From an uncultured Lachnospiraceae bacterium (GTDB taxonomy: Bacteria; Bacillota; Clostridia; Lachnospirales; Lachnospiraceae), in NCBI GenBank assembly GCA_900546495.1, contig URDN01000009.1:1-64000 (forward strand): a stretch of 64,000 bases of DNA, given 5' to 3'. Below the pieces are notes generated by a model. It was not told the DNA's origin and made no database searches. It saw nothing but the letters and a program-made list of their open reading frames with translations. Made by a program: the position numbers and the translations under genes. Position 1 is the stretch's first letter, and the number at the start of each line of letters is the position of its first letter. Positions 17,064 to 25,054 of the stretch are shown here, piece by piece.

Positions 17064-17424
17064 TCATCACATCTCCTCCGGTTGGTGCATCCGTGGTCAG
17101 TCCCATCTCTTTTAAGATCGACAACATCTGTTTTTCCACAGCAACCAGATCTTTGATAGATTGGTTTTGTTTCATAATTGGAACACCCGATGCTGACAGT
17201 GTTTCATACGAAACTCCACGCGTTTTGATATCTTTTTGCAGCATTTTTTTCGTATCATACAGCTGTAGATAGTCATAAATCAGATCCTGAAAATGAGCAA
17301 CATTTGCATTTTTTGCTTCCAACTGTTTGATCAGAGATTCCTTTATTTTCGTCTTTGACGGTGCTCGCGTTGTCTTTTTCTTCTCAGTCGGTGCTCTGGT
17401 TTTTTTCAAGATTTTCTCCTCCAA
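17050..17424 (-). CDS. terS: terminase small subunit, P27 family
   Basis: A 124-residue DNA-recognition subunit. A Lys/Arg/Thr-rich N-terminus (about 1-27) is followed by helices (SLIKQLEAKNANVAHFQDLI and YLQLYDTKKMLQKDIK) and a conserved SIKDLVAVEKQMLSILKEMGL segment typical of P27-type terminases. Its acidic end overlaps the large subunit start. Pairing with an upstream HNH gene is characteristic of cos phages. Confidence 0.8.
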   Translation of the reverse strand: MEEKILKKTRAPTEKKKTTRAPSKTKIKESLIKQLEAKNANVAHFQDLIYDYLQLYDTKKMLQKDIKTRGVSYETLSASGVPIMKQNQSIKDLVAVEKQMLSILKEMGLTTDAPTGGDVMNDDL

Positions 17425-17484
17425 CTTTTTTTATTTTTTTATCACGCGCGAGTGCGCCCGGTTTAGTCGTGCCCTTCTTCCGTT

Positions 17485-17532
17485 GTAAGCCCTTCCCCAA
17501 ATTCAGGGGTATAGGGGGTACGGGGGGCTTAC
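17485..17532. other. candidate cos region
   Basis: Between the HNH gene and terS there is an inverted repeat GTAAGCCC ... GGGCTTAC enclosing a run of CCTTCCCC and then G-rich tracts. Phages with HNH next to terS usually have cos sites here. No cut site can be defined by eye. Confidence 0.35.
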
Positions 17533-17873
17533 CACCGTTCCTCATTCACCTGTTTTTTCTTTCTATTCCCAAATCTGCCGTGTATCTCATCATGGCAACG
17601 GTGGCACAGTGGCAACAGGTTCGGTTGTTCTACTCCGTGATAGACGTATGTCCTGCTCAGTGCCAGCTCCGGATGTGACCGGACGTATTGAACATGATGA
17701 ACTTCGTCCACTGGTCTGATGATTCCTTTCTGTTTGCATTTCACACATTCATTGTGTGCTTCGCGAACCACCTGCTGCCGAAGTTCCAACCATTGTCTGC
17801 TCTTATAGAACTGGTACAGTTTATTCTCCTGTATCAATTCGCGGATCCATGCAGTCAATTCATTCTGTGTCAT
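17529..17873 (-). CDS. HNH endonuclease
   Basis: A 114-residue nuclease. The zinc/HNH motif is seen as CVKCKQKGIIRPVDEVHHVQYV (about 42-63) and NLLPLCHRCHDEIHGR (about 87-102), containing the catalytic His pair and four metal Cys. These phage HNH proteins act with terminase in specific genome cutting at cos. It overlaps the upstream gene by four bases. Its end abuts the candidate cos region. Confidence 0.88.
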   Translation of the reverse strand: MTQNELTAWIRELIQENKLYQFYKSRQWLELRQQVVREAHNECVKCKQKGIIRPVDEVHHVQYVRSHPELALSRTYVYHGVEQPNLLPLCHRCHDEIHGRFGNRKKKQVNEERW

Positions 17874-18133
17874 GTCTTTCCCACCGCCACATGTATCGTC
17901 CGGATGATTTCTTCTCCTGCAATCTGAAAATAAAAACGAATCTCATGCAGTCCGGTAGTAGATGCCTGCATAGTACAAGGCAGAACATGATCATCTATTT
18001 CACATGTTCCCTCTGCTTCTTTTTCATTAGTGTCACAATTCCAGACTTCATACCTAGCACTGGTAATTTCGAAGGGCAGATTATCCTCGGATTTTACGGA
18101 CAGATACAGTTTTCTTTTCTCGCCCTGATACAT
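17870..18133 (-). CDS. small beta-rich phage protein, unknown
   Basis: About 87 residues from the ATG at 18133 (MYQGEKRKLYLSVKSEDN); a TTG at 18148 would add five. It ends IRTIHVAVGKT. The composition suggests one Ig-like beta sandwich (FEITSARYEVWNCDTNEKEAEG). It overlaps the preceding gene by about 53 bp in another frame, which is unusual for this tight operon. I do not recognise a function. It precedes HNH, so it may be a virion accessory or decoration protein. Confidence 0.55.
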   Translation of the reverse strand: MYQGEKRKLYLSVKSEDNLPFEITSARYEVWNCDTNEKEAEGTCEIDDHVLPCTMQASTTGLHEIRFYFQIAGEEIIRTIHVAVGKT

Positions 18134-18434
18134 TCTCAGTATTGCCAACAGATGTCACGCTCCCCTCCAGTTTTTCCAGTATAACCTTAAAATCTCTCAT
18201 GCTTCCCTGTGCTGAATAGTCCAGCATTTTTATTTCATACCGGAGTTTTTCCAGATCAACCGTGTACAGGATTGTTGCCATGTATGCCTGATTACCAGCT
18301 TCATCCACAGCGTAGAGAGCGACGATATACTCGCCACTCTCCATAAATGGGACGGTTGCTTTCCAGATGTTTCCATCTGTTTTATTGAAGACAATCCTGC
18401 TGTCTTCAAGCATGCCCCATACCTGCGTGATCAT
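18081..18434 (-). CDS. Ig-like phage protein, unknown
   Basis: A 117-residue protein. Residues 1-60 (GNIWKATVPFMESGEYIVALYAVDEAGN) form one Ig/fibronectin-like repeat resembling those of the large protein at 18449-19498; residues 65-90 form a helix. Its ATG directly follows a TAA that would end the neighbouring Ig gene if that gene had no frameshift. Function unknown; possibly an extra domain of the same surface appendage. Confidence 0.6.
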   Translation of the reverse strand: MITQVWGMLEDSRIVFNKTDGNIWKATVPFMESGEYIVALYAVDEAGNQAYMATILYTVDLEKLRYEIKMLDYSAQGSMRDFKVILEKLEGSVTSVGNTENVSGREKKTVSVRKIRG

Positions 18435-18448
18435 TTAGTCGCTAACCT

Positions 18449-19498
18449 CTACAGCAATGATGTAGTCTTTCCTGCATCTACCGGGTTCGGTGTCATTGTT
18501 ACAGACTTGATAACCGGAGCCTTTGTATCCAAAGTTACGGTTCTGGTTACAGTTGTGGTCTTTCCAGCTTTGTCCTTTGCAATGATCGTAACAGTATTGC
18601 TGCCCTCTGTCAGTGTTACATCCTTGCTGAATGAGCCGTCTGATGCGACTGTTACAGTTGTACCATTGACAGTTACTGTTACCGGTTTGCTTGTAGCATC
18701 GTCTGTAGTACCTGTTACAGTTACTGTAGATTTATTTGTTACAAGTCCTGCTACCGGTGTGGAAATGGATAATGTCGGCGGGATAGTATCTACTGTGAAT
18801 GTTACAGATTTCTGTGTTGCTGCATTTCCATCGTAATCACTTGCAGTTGCAATGATGGTGTGTTCTCCATCTGTCAGTGCAGTTGCCGGAGTATAGCTAC
18901 ATGTATATCCGCCTGTAACTGCTGTCTTTGTGATCTTGGACGCATCCACCGCAACATTGTCTACTTTCAGCGCAATAGTTGACGGGTTTACTCCAGAATC
19001 ATCATCTGTGATCTTCCATGTAATAGCCGGTGTACTGTTAGCTAGATACTGTCCTGCTGTCGGTGATGTAATTGTGATCACTGGTGCAACTTTCTCTTTA
19101 ACCTTTAACTGTAAGCTGCTGCCAAGCGTGCTGTCTGTTGCATCCTTTGTGGTGGTGTTCCCCGCTTCATCTGTTGCTTTTACTGTAACGGGATAATAAT
19201 GTCCCGTCAGAGTATAACTGGACTTAGCTGGTGCGGTTGCTGTCGCTTCCCATTTGCCACTGGTCGAATTATAAGTCAGTGTGATTGACTGACCATTAAC
19301 GACCGCCTGTACTGTTTTTACACTCATGCTTTGATCTCCTTTTCTTTTTGGTGTGTAATCATATGGGTAGTTATATGGATAATCCAGTCCGTAAACCTTA
19401 TTTGCTATCGTGACTCGGATCACATAACTCTTTTTTACCTGAACCGGATTCGGACTTATTTCTGCTTGTGAAATTGTAATCAGTCTGCTCTCCGCCAT
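18449..19498 (-). CDS. Ig-like repeat protein, possible virion decoration protein
   Basis: A 349-residue protein of tandem Ig-like beta sandwiches, each ending in a conserved VKATDEAGN, IATASDYDGNA or IIAKDKAGKT strand with VAPVITITSPTAG, TIPPTLSISTPVAG and TKAPVIKSVTMTPN linkers. No signal peptide is present, which fits a virion protein. It is located ahead of the packaging genes, not in the usual decoration slot. The C-terminus appears to have lost one base: reading through would give an ending IIAVEVSD and a TAA exactly before the next ATG. Phage Ig domains usually bind carbohydrates weakly; this is inference. Confidence 0.75.
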   Translation of the reverse strand: MAESRLITISQAEISPNPVQVKKSYVIRVTIANKVYGLDYPYNYPYDYTPKRKGDQSMSVKTVQAVVNGQSITLTYNSTSGKWEATATAPAKSSYTLTGHYYPVTVKATDEAGNTTTKDATDSTLGSSLQLKVKEKVAPVITITSPTAGQYLANSTPAITWKITDDDSGVNPSTIALKVDNVAVDASKITKTAVTGGYTCSYTPATALTDGEHTIIATASDYDGNAATQKSVTFTVDTIPPTLSISTPVAGLVTNKSTVTVTGTTDDATSKPVTVTVNGTTVTVASDGSFSKDVTLTEGSNTVTIIAKDKAGKTTTVTRTVTLDTKAPVIKSVTMTPNPVDAGKTTSLL

Positions 19499-19538
19499 GT
19501 TCCTCTCCTCCGGCTCCCGTTTTTTTGCATAAAGAAAA

Positions 19539-19561
19539 GACAGCAGGTAAATCCTGCTGCC
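19539..19561 (-). terminator. intrinsic terminator between regulator and packaging operon
   Basis: Minus strand GGCAGCAGG / CCTGCTGTC stem with a 5-base loop followed by TTTTCTTT. It ends the small-gene transcript before the Ig/packaging operon. Confidence 0.65.
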
Positions 19562-19580
19562 TAATCAATGCTAAATTCTG

Positions 19581-19763
19581 CTATTTATTATTTTCTATAA
19601 ATTCTTTCATCATGTTCGTTAATTGAACACCCATTGCAATTCCTTTTTCCTTGCATGCTACTTGGAACTCCTCTGCCACTTTCTTATTAACCTTATAGGT
19701 TTTTGAGATCATGCCAGCTTTTTCATCCCATCGATCCTGTGGTCTTTTCTTTTTTTCTTCCAT
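19581..19763 (-). CDS. ribbon-helix-helix (CopG/Arc-like) regulator
   Basis: A 60-residue protein with the pattern SKTYKVNKKVAEEFQVACKE for the strand and first helix and GVQLTNMMKEFIEN for the second helix, as in CopG/Arc transcription factors that bind palindromes as dimers. It lies downstream of a promoter whose spacer is a palindrome (20129-20142), so autoregulation is plausible. The N-terminal 15 residues are basic and mainly polar. Confidence 0.6.
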   Translation of the reverse strand: MEEKKKRPQDRWDEKAGMISKTYKVNKKVAEEFQVACKEKGIAMGVQLTNMMKEFIENNK

Positions 19764-19766
19764 GAT

Positions 19767-19922
19767 TTACCGCTTCCTTTTCATTAATCTTCCAATTACG
19801 TCCGCTAACATATATGCACCTGCACACATAAGTATCACAGAAGCATATATATTTCTTCCGGAAGCTATGAAAATGATCCATGCGGCAATTACAAATAATA
19901 CATTAAACTTTGTACTTTTCAT
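19767..19922 (-). CDS. small membrane protein, unknown
   Basis: A 51-residue protein (MKSTKFNVLFVIAAWIIFIA, then a second hydrophobic segment SVILMCAGAYMLADVIG) ending RLMKRKR. Two membrane spans are predicted, with a positive tail inside. It lies four bases before the regulator start and is probably in one transcript with it. The ribosome site is weak. Function unknown. Confidence 0.5.
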   Translation of the reverse strand: MKSTKFNVLFVIAAWIIFIASGRNIYASVILMCAGAYMLADVIGRLMKRKR

Positions 19923-19976
19923 ATATTTCAAGATGAGTTATAATTGATAAAAGGTTCGGGGCTTTCGCCCCTTACC

Positions 19977-20096
19977 TTACTTGAGAGCCTGTATAAAACT
20001 TGCAAGTCCTGCTAAGAACGTTCCTAAGGCTATTAGCAGTTCTATCACAAGTTTTATCAGGTTCTTTTTCTTTTTGCGTTTCCGCTTCTTACTCAT
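19977..20096 (-). CDS. holin-like small membrane peptide
   Basis: A 39-residue peptide (MSKKRKRKKKKNLIKLVIELL...) with a very basic N-terminus and one hydrophobic helix. GGAGGTGAG sits at the ideal distance from the ATG at 20096, so it is clearly translated. It is 23 bp downstream of the strong promoter at 20119-20147. It resembles the peptide at 31615-31734 in layout. Such peptides are often annotated putative holin-like toxins; activity is inferred from that class. Confidence 0.6.
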   Translation of the reverse strand: MSKKRKRKKKKNLIKLVIELLIALGTFLAGLASFIQALK

Positions 20097-20118
20097 CCTT
20101 ATCTCACCTCCTGAATAT

Positions 20119-20147
20119 ACTATATCATATACGTGTACGTATGTCAA
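20119..20147 (-). promoter_or_regulatory. promoter with palindromic operator in the spacer
   Basis: Minus-strand TTGACA (20142-20147), 17-bp spacer, TATAGT (20119-20124). The spacer is occupied by ATACGT-GT-ACGTAT (20129-20142), a perfect 6+2+6 dyad as read on the plus strand. Drives the small genes and probably contributes to late transcription. Confidence 0.75.
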
Positions 20148-20170
20148 TAGTTTTCAGAAGAATTTATAAA

Positions 20171-20200
20171 AAAGACAATCTGTATTAGACTGCCTTTTTT
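20171..20200 (-). terminator. intrinsic terminator after the RinA-like gene
   Basis: The minus RNA folds AAAAGGCAGUCU with AGAUUGUCUUUU (two G-U pairs only in this orientation) followed by a U-run. It ends the early/replication transcript. Confidence 0.55.
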
Positions 20201-20282
20201 GTGGTTTAGGAAAAGTAATGTTTTTTTCTTTCTTTGCTCAGTTTACATTAAAACATATTTTTGGCGAACATGACCGAACATT

Positions 20283-20810
20283 TTATATTTTTTTCAAATC
20301 TTTTTCGTTTTCATCCAGAAACCGGTTGTGACGCATCCGACAATTATCTTCTGTATATTTGATCCGGCGCTTTGGAAATGCCTGGTTCATTCGATGTGCT
20401 ACCTGACACCAGGTCAGATCATCTATGTAGTAGAACTCAAACATCATCCGAAGTTCACTCTTTTCGATGCTGTTTATGTATTCCTCAGCTTCATTCATCA
20501 GCTCCAGAAGTTTTGCTTCACGCTCCACCAGTAATGCCCGCCTTGCTGCCAGTGTGGTTCTTTTTCTGGATATCAATCCATTTGGTACTCCACTAACCTT
20601 CACGGTACCCAATGGCTTTTTGCCTTTCTTCCCGCAACTTACAGAATCGGTTACGATGCTGTTTTCTAATTTTCCTATTTCGGATTCCAATTTCTGGATC
20701 CGTTTTCTTAAATCTTTTATCTCTTCTTTCATGTCCGCATACTCAACCAGAATCATCTTCTCCAACGGCATCGCCTCCCTTATTCTCTTGCAGCTCTGCC
20801 CTGCTGCCAC
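20283..20810 (-). CDS. RinA-like late transcription regulator
   Basis: A 175-residue protein: coiled-coil N-half (EEIKDLRKRIQKLESEIGKLE) and a C-terminal helix-turn-helix resembling sigma-70 region 4 (LRMMFEFYYIDDLTWCQVAHRMNQ ... TEDNCRMRHNRFL). The order at the end of the early region, before the packaging genes, is that of RinA/ArpU/DUF1492 activators of late genes in Firmicutes phages. Known relatives activate the packaging promoter, but no activator site was identified here. Confidence 0.7.
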   Translation of the reverse strand: MAAGQSCKRIREAMPLEKMILVEYADMKEEIKDLRKRIQKLESEIGKLENSIVTDSVSCGKKGKKPLGTVKVSGVPNGLISRKRTTLAARRALLVEREAKLLELMNEAEEYINSIEKSELRMMFEFYYIDDLTWCQVAHRMNQAFPKRRIKYTEDNCRMRHNRFLDENEKDLKKI

Positions 20811-20893
20811 TTATCTGTATTTCACCTCTTAGCTGCTGCCATCTAAGATATGACAGGCTCCATTCTGGATTTCCTCCCATGGATGCAAGGTAA

Positions 20894-21382
20894 TCAAGTA
20901 ATGTCACAATAGTTCAACTCTTTGTTCAACTGTTTAGTTGATCTATTAGAAATATTGTCGAAAGCATTCCTTACTACTTCGAAGTTTTCTGTTTCGAAAC
21001 TACTAATATACTCTCTATCCATACATCCAGCCTGCACTGTTACCCATCCGTTGCCATTCCACACCACCTTAAATTGTGATATATCTTCCGGAAATAGATC
21101 GTCAATATATCCTTCCATGATGTCATTCTCGTAGATCTGTTTGCCGTTCTTGTCCTTGAGACCTGTACACTGGCAAAGTGTATCTGGATCAACTTCATAC
21201 TGCAACATTCTGTTAGGAAGTCCCCAATCTGTCATTGTTTCATGCAGTATGTAGTGATGTACTGGAACTGGTGGTACATCTCCAATCGGACAATATGTTG
21301 TTTCAGCCATTTTGTAATAATATCCCTCTATCCAGTTACCTGTTTCGATATGTTTTGCTTTCATCAAAAATCTTTCGTTCAT
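20894..21382 (-). CDS. YopX-family phage protein
   Basis: A 162-residue protein of the YopX type: MKAKHIETGNWIEGYYYK at the start, DPDTLCQCTGLKDKNGKQIYENDI in the middle, and FKVVWNGNGWVTV near residue 115. This family is widespread in Gram-positive prophages; molecular function is unknown. It overlaps the zinc-ribbon gene stop by four bases. Confidence 0.85.
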   Translation of the reverse strand: MNERFLMKAKHIETGNWIEGYYYKMAETTYCPIGDVPPVPVHHYILHETMTDWGLPNRMLQYEVDPDTLCQCTGLKDKNGKQIYENDIMEGYIDDLFPEDISQFKVVWNGNGWVTVQAGCMDREYISSFETENFEVVRNAFDNISNRSTKQLNKELNYCDIT

Positions 21383-21615
21383 TTCACATCACTCCAATCT
21401 AATTTCTGCCCGCAATTCGGACAATATGCGCAATCACATTCTCTTAATGGCAGTGAACCACATGCTGAACAATATCCCATTGCTGTTCCAATTGCCGCAT
21501 TGTATGCAATTGGAATCACTTTCTTTGCAATCTGTTTACTATCCCCATCCACAAACCGCCGTATCTCTGCTACTTCCTGTTGCAGCTGTTCATCAGTCTT
21601 TTTCATTCTCTGCAC
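21379..21615 (-). CDS. small zinc-ribbon phage protein
   Basis: A 78-residue protein. The C-terminus has YCSACGSLPLRECDCAYCPNCG with two CxxC pairs, a zinc-ribbon. The N-terminal half is helical. Such small ribbons are common in phage replication regions, with no known activity. It overlaps its neighbours by a few bases, so it belongs to the same operon. Confidence 0.6.
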   Translation of the reverse strand: MQRMKKTDEQLQQEVAEIRRFVDGDSKQIAKKVIPIAYNAAIGTAMGYCSACGSLPLRECDCAYCPNCGQKLDWSDVK

Positions 21616-22176
21616 CTACTTTCCACTTCTAAGCATGTAAAAAAGCATTTCTGTGATACTTCTCTTCCTCAGCCCAATCCTGCACGGAATCACCACCGTA
21701 AGCATCCAATCCTTTGCCTGATCTAAAGGGGTAGGATTGGCATACTCATCTTCTACTTTACTCCACAGTGGTATTGCCACCATAATTCCGTAGTTGTGTG
21801 ACGAGTTCGGGCAACATGTCTTAATATGCCTATCAAGTTTTCCGTTTCTCATATCTTCTTGGATGCTTTTCCAACATGCCATTGTAGTCACTATATAATT
21901 CTTTTCTCCGATGAAATTTAAACCGTTCCCACTGAATACATCATCACGGCAACTCTTTATCTCATAGCAAATAAATATTCCTTTTTCAATGGCACTGATT
22001 GAAGTAACTCCCGCAGGTTCAAACTGCATAAAATCAATTCTTTTTACATCTTTCGTTCCATAATCGATACTGACTTCTTTTGCCCAATATTTCCCCATTC
22101 CAGCAAGTCGATCTTCTTCAAGAATTTTTCCAAGGAACTCTGTTGTTCTCTTTCTATTCATCTGCTCGTTTTTCAT
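21616..22176 (-). CDS. possible PD-(D/E)XK nuclease-like protein
   Basis: A 186-residue protein. IDFMQF about residue 45 and ICYEIKSCRDDVFSG about residue 70 give a D ... ExK spacing as in MmcB-like or PDDEXK nucleases. This would be a DNA-processing role in replication or repair. Apart from this motif I do not recognise it. Starts one base after the next gene stop region; it overlaps the upstream gene by four bases. Confidence 0.5.
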   Translation of the reverse strand: MKNEQMNRKRTTEFLGKILEEDRLAGMGKYWAKEVSIDYGTKDVKRIDFMQFEPAGVTSISAIEKGIFICYEIKSCRDDVFSGNGLNFIGEKNYIVTTMACWKSIQEDMRNGKLDRHIKTCCPNSSHNYGIMVAIPLWSKVEDEYANPTPLDQAKDWMLTVVIPCRIGLRKRSITEMLFYMLRSGK

Positions 22177-22772
22177 GATTCACCATTTTCTTCATGCATC
22201 CACTTCTCCATCATCCTTATATGTCCCTCTGTTGCCTCGGTTACATTTCCATAATGCATATCATCCAGTTCTTCCCAGTTTTTTACTTCTCCGTTCTGAT
22301 CACATCTAAACACCATTGTTTCCAGACCAGCATCAAATGTATTGCAGGTATCCATTCGAACATATTGACCTGTTTTATCTTTTTCAACCGTTATCACCTG
22401 TTTGCCATTCTCTAGTACTATCCATATTTCCATGTATAACGATGCTAATTCTTCTGCAAACGTTGGATATCTTTGTGTCAGAATCTGACACATTTTTTCT
22501 ATCGTCATTTTTCTGGTCTTGTTTTTTGCGCAATCTCTTTTCATCGGTATGCCATGCATCTTGCGCCAGTTATTATTCTGGAGCTGTGCTACAGTAGGTA
22601 CAACCCGTCTATCTGGTTTTTCCACCTGCACAACCGCAGGTGATGTGCTGCTTCTATCCGGTTCAGTTTTCCCGCTCTGTTCTTTCGCGTTTTCCAGATC
22701 TTCTGATTGTCTCTCCGGCTCTGTTTTTCTGATTCTCTTTACAATCTCATCAGTAACCTGTTTCAATGACAC
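22173..22772 (-). CDS. hypothetical phage protein
   Basis: A 199-residue protein. Residues 1-60 are charged and likely disordered (TEPERQSEDLENAKEQSGKT). From about 75 on there is an alpha/beta region (FAEELASLYMEIWIVLENGKQ). No catalytic motif or family recognised. Its place, directly after ssb, suggests a replication accessory function. Confidence 0.5.
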   Translation of the reverse strand: MSLKQVTDEIVKRIRKTEPERQSEDLENAKEQSGKTEPDRSSTSPAVVQVEKPDRRVVPTVAQLQNNNWRKMHGIPMKRDCAKNKTRKMTIEKMCQILTQRYPTFAEELASLYMEIWIVLENGKQVITVEKDKTGQYVRMDTCNTFDAGLETMVFRCDQNGEVKNWEELDDMHYGNVTEATEGHIRMMEKWMHEENGES

Positions 22773-22795
22773 TGTATCCCCTCCTCTCTGTGCTT

Positions 22796-23215
22796 TTATG
22801 AAAAAGGCAGTTCTTCATCTATCCCGTCCGGAATATTCATAAATCCATTCTCATCCGTGCTGACAGGTTTTGGTTCTACTGCCTTATGGTTTTCTGCTGC
22901 CCCTTTACTTTCTGCAAATTCCACTTCTTCGATTACAACATCGGTAGTATATACTTTCACACCATCACGGTTCGTGTAGCTTCCTGTCTGGATTCTTCCA
23001 GATATGGCGAACTTCGTTCCCTTAATGCCATATTTACTCAAAAATTCAGCTGTCTTTCCAAAAGCTACGCAAGACACAAAATCTGCCTGCTGTCCCTCTG
23101 GTTCTTTTTTGATTCGTCTATCTACTGCCAGCGTCATTCTTGCCACAGCAGTCTCACCAGAATACCGTACTTCCACATCTCTGGTAGTACGTCCCATTAA
23201 TACAACCTTATTCAT
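22796..23215 (-). CDS. ssb: single-stranded DNA-binding protein
   Basis: A 139-residue OB-fold SSB beginning MNKVVLMGRTTRDVEVRY, with the typical FVSCVAFGKTAEFLSKYGIKGTKF segment and a flexible C-terminal region ending in an acidic-hydrophobic tip, EELPFS, that recruits replication proteins. The ATG at 23215 follows GGAG; the GTG three codons earlier would overlap that site. Belongs to the prophage replication block. Confidence 0.92.
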   Translation of the reverse strand: MNKVVLMGRTTRDVEVRYSGETAVARMTLAVDRRIKKEPEGQQADFVSCVAFGKTAEFLSKYGIKGTKFAISGRIQTGSYTNRDGVKVYTTDVVIEEVEFAESKGAAENHKAVEPKPVSTDENGFMNIPDGIDEELPFS

Positions 23216-23217
23216 CC

Positions 23218-23409
23218 TTACCACTCCTTTTCCCGCGTCAATATTTCTTCGTATTTTTTCATCAGTTCGCTCAACCGGCGGACATCTTTCTTTGTGGCAT
23301 TTCCGTTGGCATTAATCGTCATTTTTATCTCTATGATCTCATCAATAACGTTTGCCGCCTCGCGGAACCCTTTTGCCATTTCTGCCAGCCATACCATGTC
23401 CTTGTACAT
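23218..23409 (-). CDS. small helical phage protein
   Basis: A 63-residue helical protein from ATG 23409 (AAAGGTGG upstream), with LAEMAKGFREAANVIDEI and LSELMKKYEEIL helices; no family recognised. It overlaps the end of the neighbouring 157-residue gene by 68 bp. It lies two bases before ssb. Confidence 0.5.
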   Translation of the reverse strand: MYKDMVWLAEMAKGFREAANVIDEIIEIKMTINANGNATKKDVRRLSELMKKYEEILTREKEW

Positions 23410-23815
23410 TTTTTCCACCTTTTACAATTACGTCCGAATCATTCCTTGAAAATTCCAGATCTATTCCCGTTTCATCCCTGATCGTGCTGATCACATCATC
23501 TACGGTCAGATAATCTTTTTCGATGCTGTCTGCCAGTTCATTGATATAATCCTTGAAACGGTTCATCCGCGTTGTTCCAAATCCGAACTTATCCCTCAAT
23601 ACCATTTCTGACAGTGCCGTCACTACTCCAGTAGCATTCTGTTTAACTTTCAGTGTAAACTCATCCATTTCTTTTTGAGGAACCAGACACGGTGCCACTG
23701 TGCGACCTCTCCGTTTTATTTCCTGTTCAAGTCCCTCAATACCTTTTTCCTTTGCAATTTTCAGGGCATATTCCATGCCCTGTCTCCTTGCTATTTCTTC
23801 TCTGCTCAGTTTCAT
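23342..23815 (-). CDS. hypothetical phage replication-block protein
   Basis: A 157-residue protein from the ATG at 23815, which overlaps the parB-like stop as ATGA; the longer GTG start at 23839 is less likely. Residues 1-40 are basic and helical; FGTTRMNRFKDYINELAD follows. C-terminus is Gly/Arg rich (GHGMAGRNGKRVPRGG). No family recognised. Confidence 0.55.
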   Translation of the reverse strand: MKLSREEIARRQGMEYALKIAKEKGIEGLEQEIKRRGRTVAPCLVPQKEMDEFTLKVKQNATGVVTALSEMVLRDKFGFGTTRMNRFKDYINELADSIEKDYLTVDDVISTIRDETGIDLEFSRNDSDVIVKGGKNVQGHGMAGRNGKRVPRGGKRY

Positions 23816-25035
23816 TTTGTCCCTTTCTGTGACTGCCACACTTTTCTGATCTCGTTCACTTTTTCTCTAAATTTGTTAAACAGGTTTTCATATTCTTCTA
23901 TCACATCTTCTGATTCAATGTTTTCACTTTCATCTAATCTGCCAATTTCATCCATGATGTCTGCCAGTTCCCTGAATTTTTGTGCATATTCTTTTGCTTC
24001 GTTTTTTTCTGTTCCCACTCTGATTTCCACACTTTCTATCCTATTTTCGTCAATTTTTCTGGTTCTCTGCTGCTGATCCGCGACACCATTCCCCTGTTTT
24101 TCAATTTCTACAGGCTTTTCTGGCTTCGTTTTCTCCATATTGTTCATATGTACCGGGACATCCGGTGTTTTTTCCTGTTCTTCGTTTTCTGTTTCTTGTG
24201 CAGGTTCTATCGTTTTCTCAGATTTCAGAATTGTATCATCTGCTGAATCACATACCTCATTGATTGTCATCTGCCCTGTAATCTGTTCCGCTGCTGCCTT
24301 TTCTTCCTGCTGCCGTTTAATTTCTTTCACTTCTTTGAACGTCAACCCATTCTCTTTGTACTGGTTCAACAGCACCTTCTGGCTTTCCTCCTGCAATCCG
24401 CTCAATTCATATGCAGCGGAAAATGTGAGATCACCGTTTTTCAGTTCTTCCGTGAACTCCGGAAGTAACCGCTTATTAATACTTTCGATCTGTGCAATCT
24501 TAGTCGCTGGCAGGTTCAGCATGTCGGAAATAACGTCCCGAAGCCTGCCACTATCAAGTTGATAGCCCTGCAGAGGGATTTTATTCTTTTTCATGTACTG
24601 GAGCGTCTCTTTCAGTTTCTGTTCTTCCTCCAGAATATCCTTAACTGTCTTATTTCTGTATGCATTCGCCACAATGAGTTGCACCATTTCCTCATGTTCT
24701 TCCGCTGGTGTCTTTACCTGGCACGAAGCAATCTCAAATTCCTTATATCCACGCTCCACAAGCAGGTTCAATGCTCTCCATCTTCGTTCCCCGGCAATGA
24801 TCCGGTACTCTCCTCTATCGCATGGATCATGTACCACTGTCAGATTTTCCAACAGACCTACTGCATAGATCTTCTGTGCCAGCTGCTCAACGTCCTGCAT
24901 ACTGTAGAAATTTGCATCATTGCTATACATCTTTTTAATGTTGATATCCCGAACCCTGAATCTGGCTTTTGGTCTTTCGTCAGTGACTGCTGCCTGTGTG
25001 TTCCTGTTCAACGCATCCATTGCATTCCATGCCAT
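23812..25035 (-). CDS. ParB/Spo0J-like partition protein
   Basis: A 407-residue protein with the ParB N-domain: MQDVEQLAQKIYAVGLLENLTV about residue 46 and IIAGERRWRALNLLVERGY (the GERR CTP-binding box) about 73-90. A KorB-like HTH region follows (LNLPATKIAQIESINKRLLPEFTE). Residues 240-320 are an acidic, disordered linker and the end is helical. With the ParA gene 20 bp upstream, it forms a plasmid-type partition pair, unusual in an integrated phage. Confidence 0.88.
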   Translation of the reverse strand: MAWNAMDALNRNTQAAVTDERPKARFRVRDINIKKMYSNDANFYSMQDVEQLAQKIYAVGLLENLTVVHDPCDRGEYRIIAGERRWRALNLLVERGYKEFEIASCQVKTPAEEHEEMVQLIVANAYRNKTVKDILEEEQKLKETLQYMKKNKIPLQGYQLDSGRLRDVISDMLNLPATKIAQIESINKRLLPEFTEELKNGDLTFSAAYELSGLQEESQKVLLNQYKENGLTFKEVKEIKRQQEEKAAAEQITGQMTINEVCDSADDTILKSEKTIEPAQETENEEQEKTPDVPVHMNNMEKTKPEKPVEIEKQGNGVADQQQRTRKIDENRIESVEIRVGTEKNEAKEYAQKFRELADIMDEIGRLDESENIESEDVIEEYENLFNKFREKVNEIRKVWQSQKGTK

Positions 25036-25054
25036 TTCTGTTTCCTCGTCTTTC

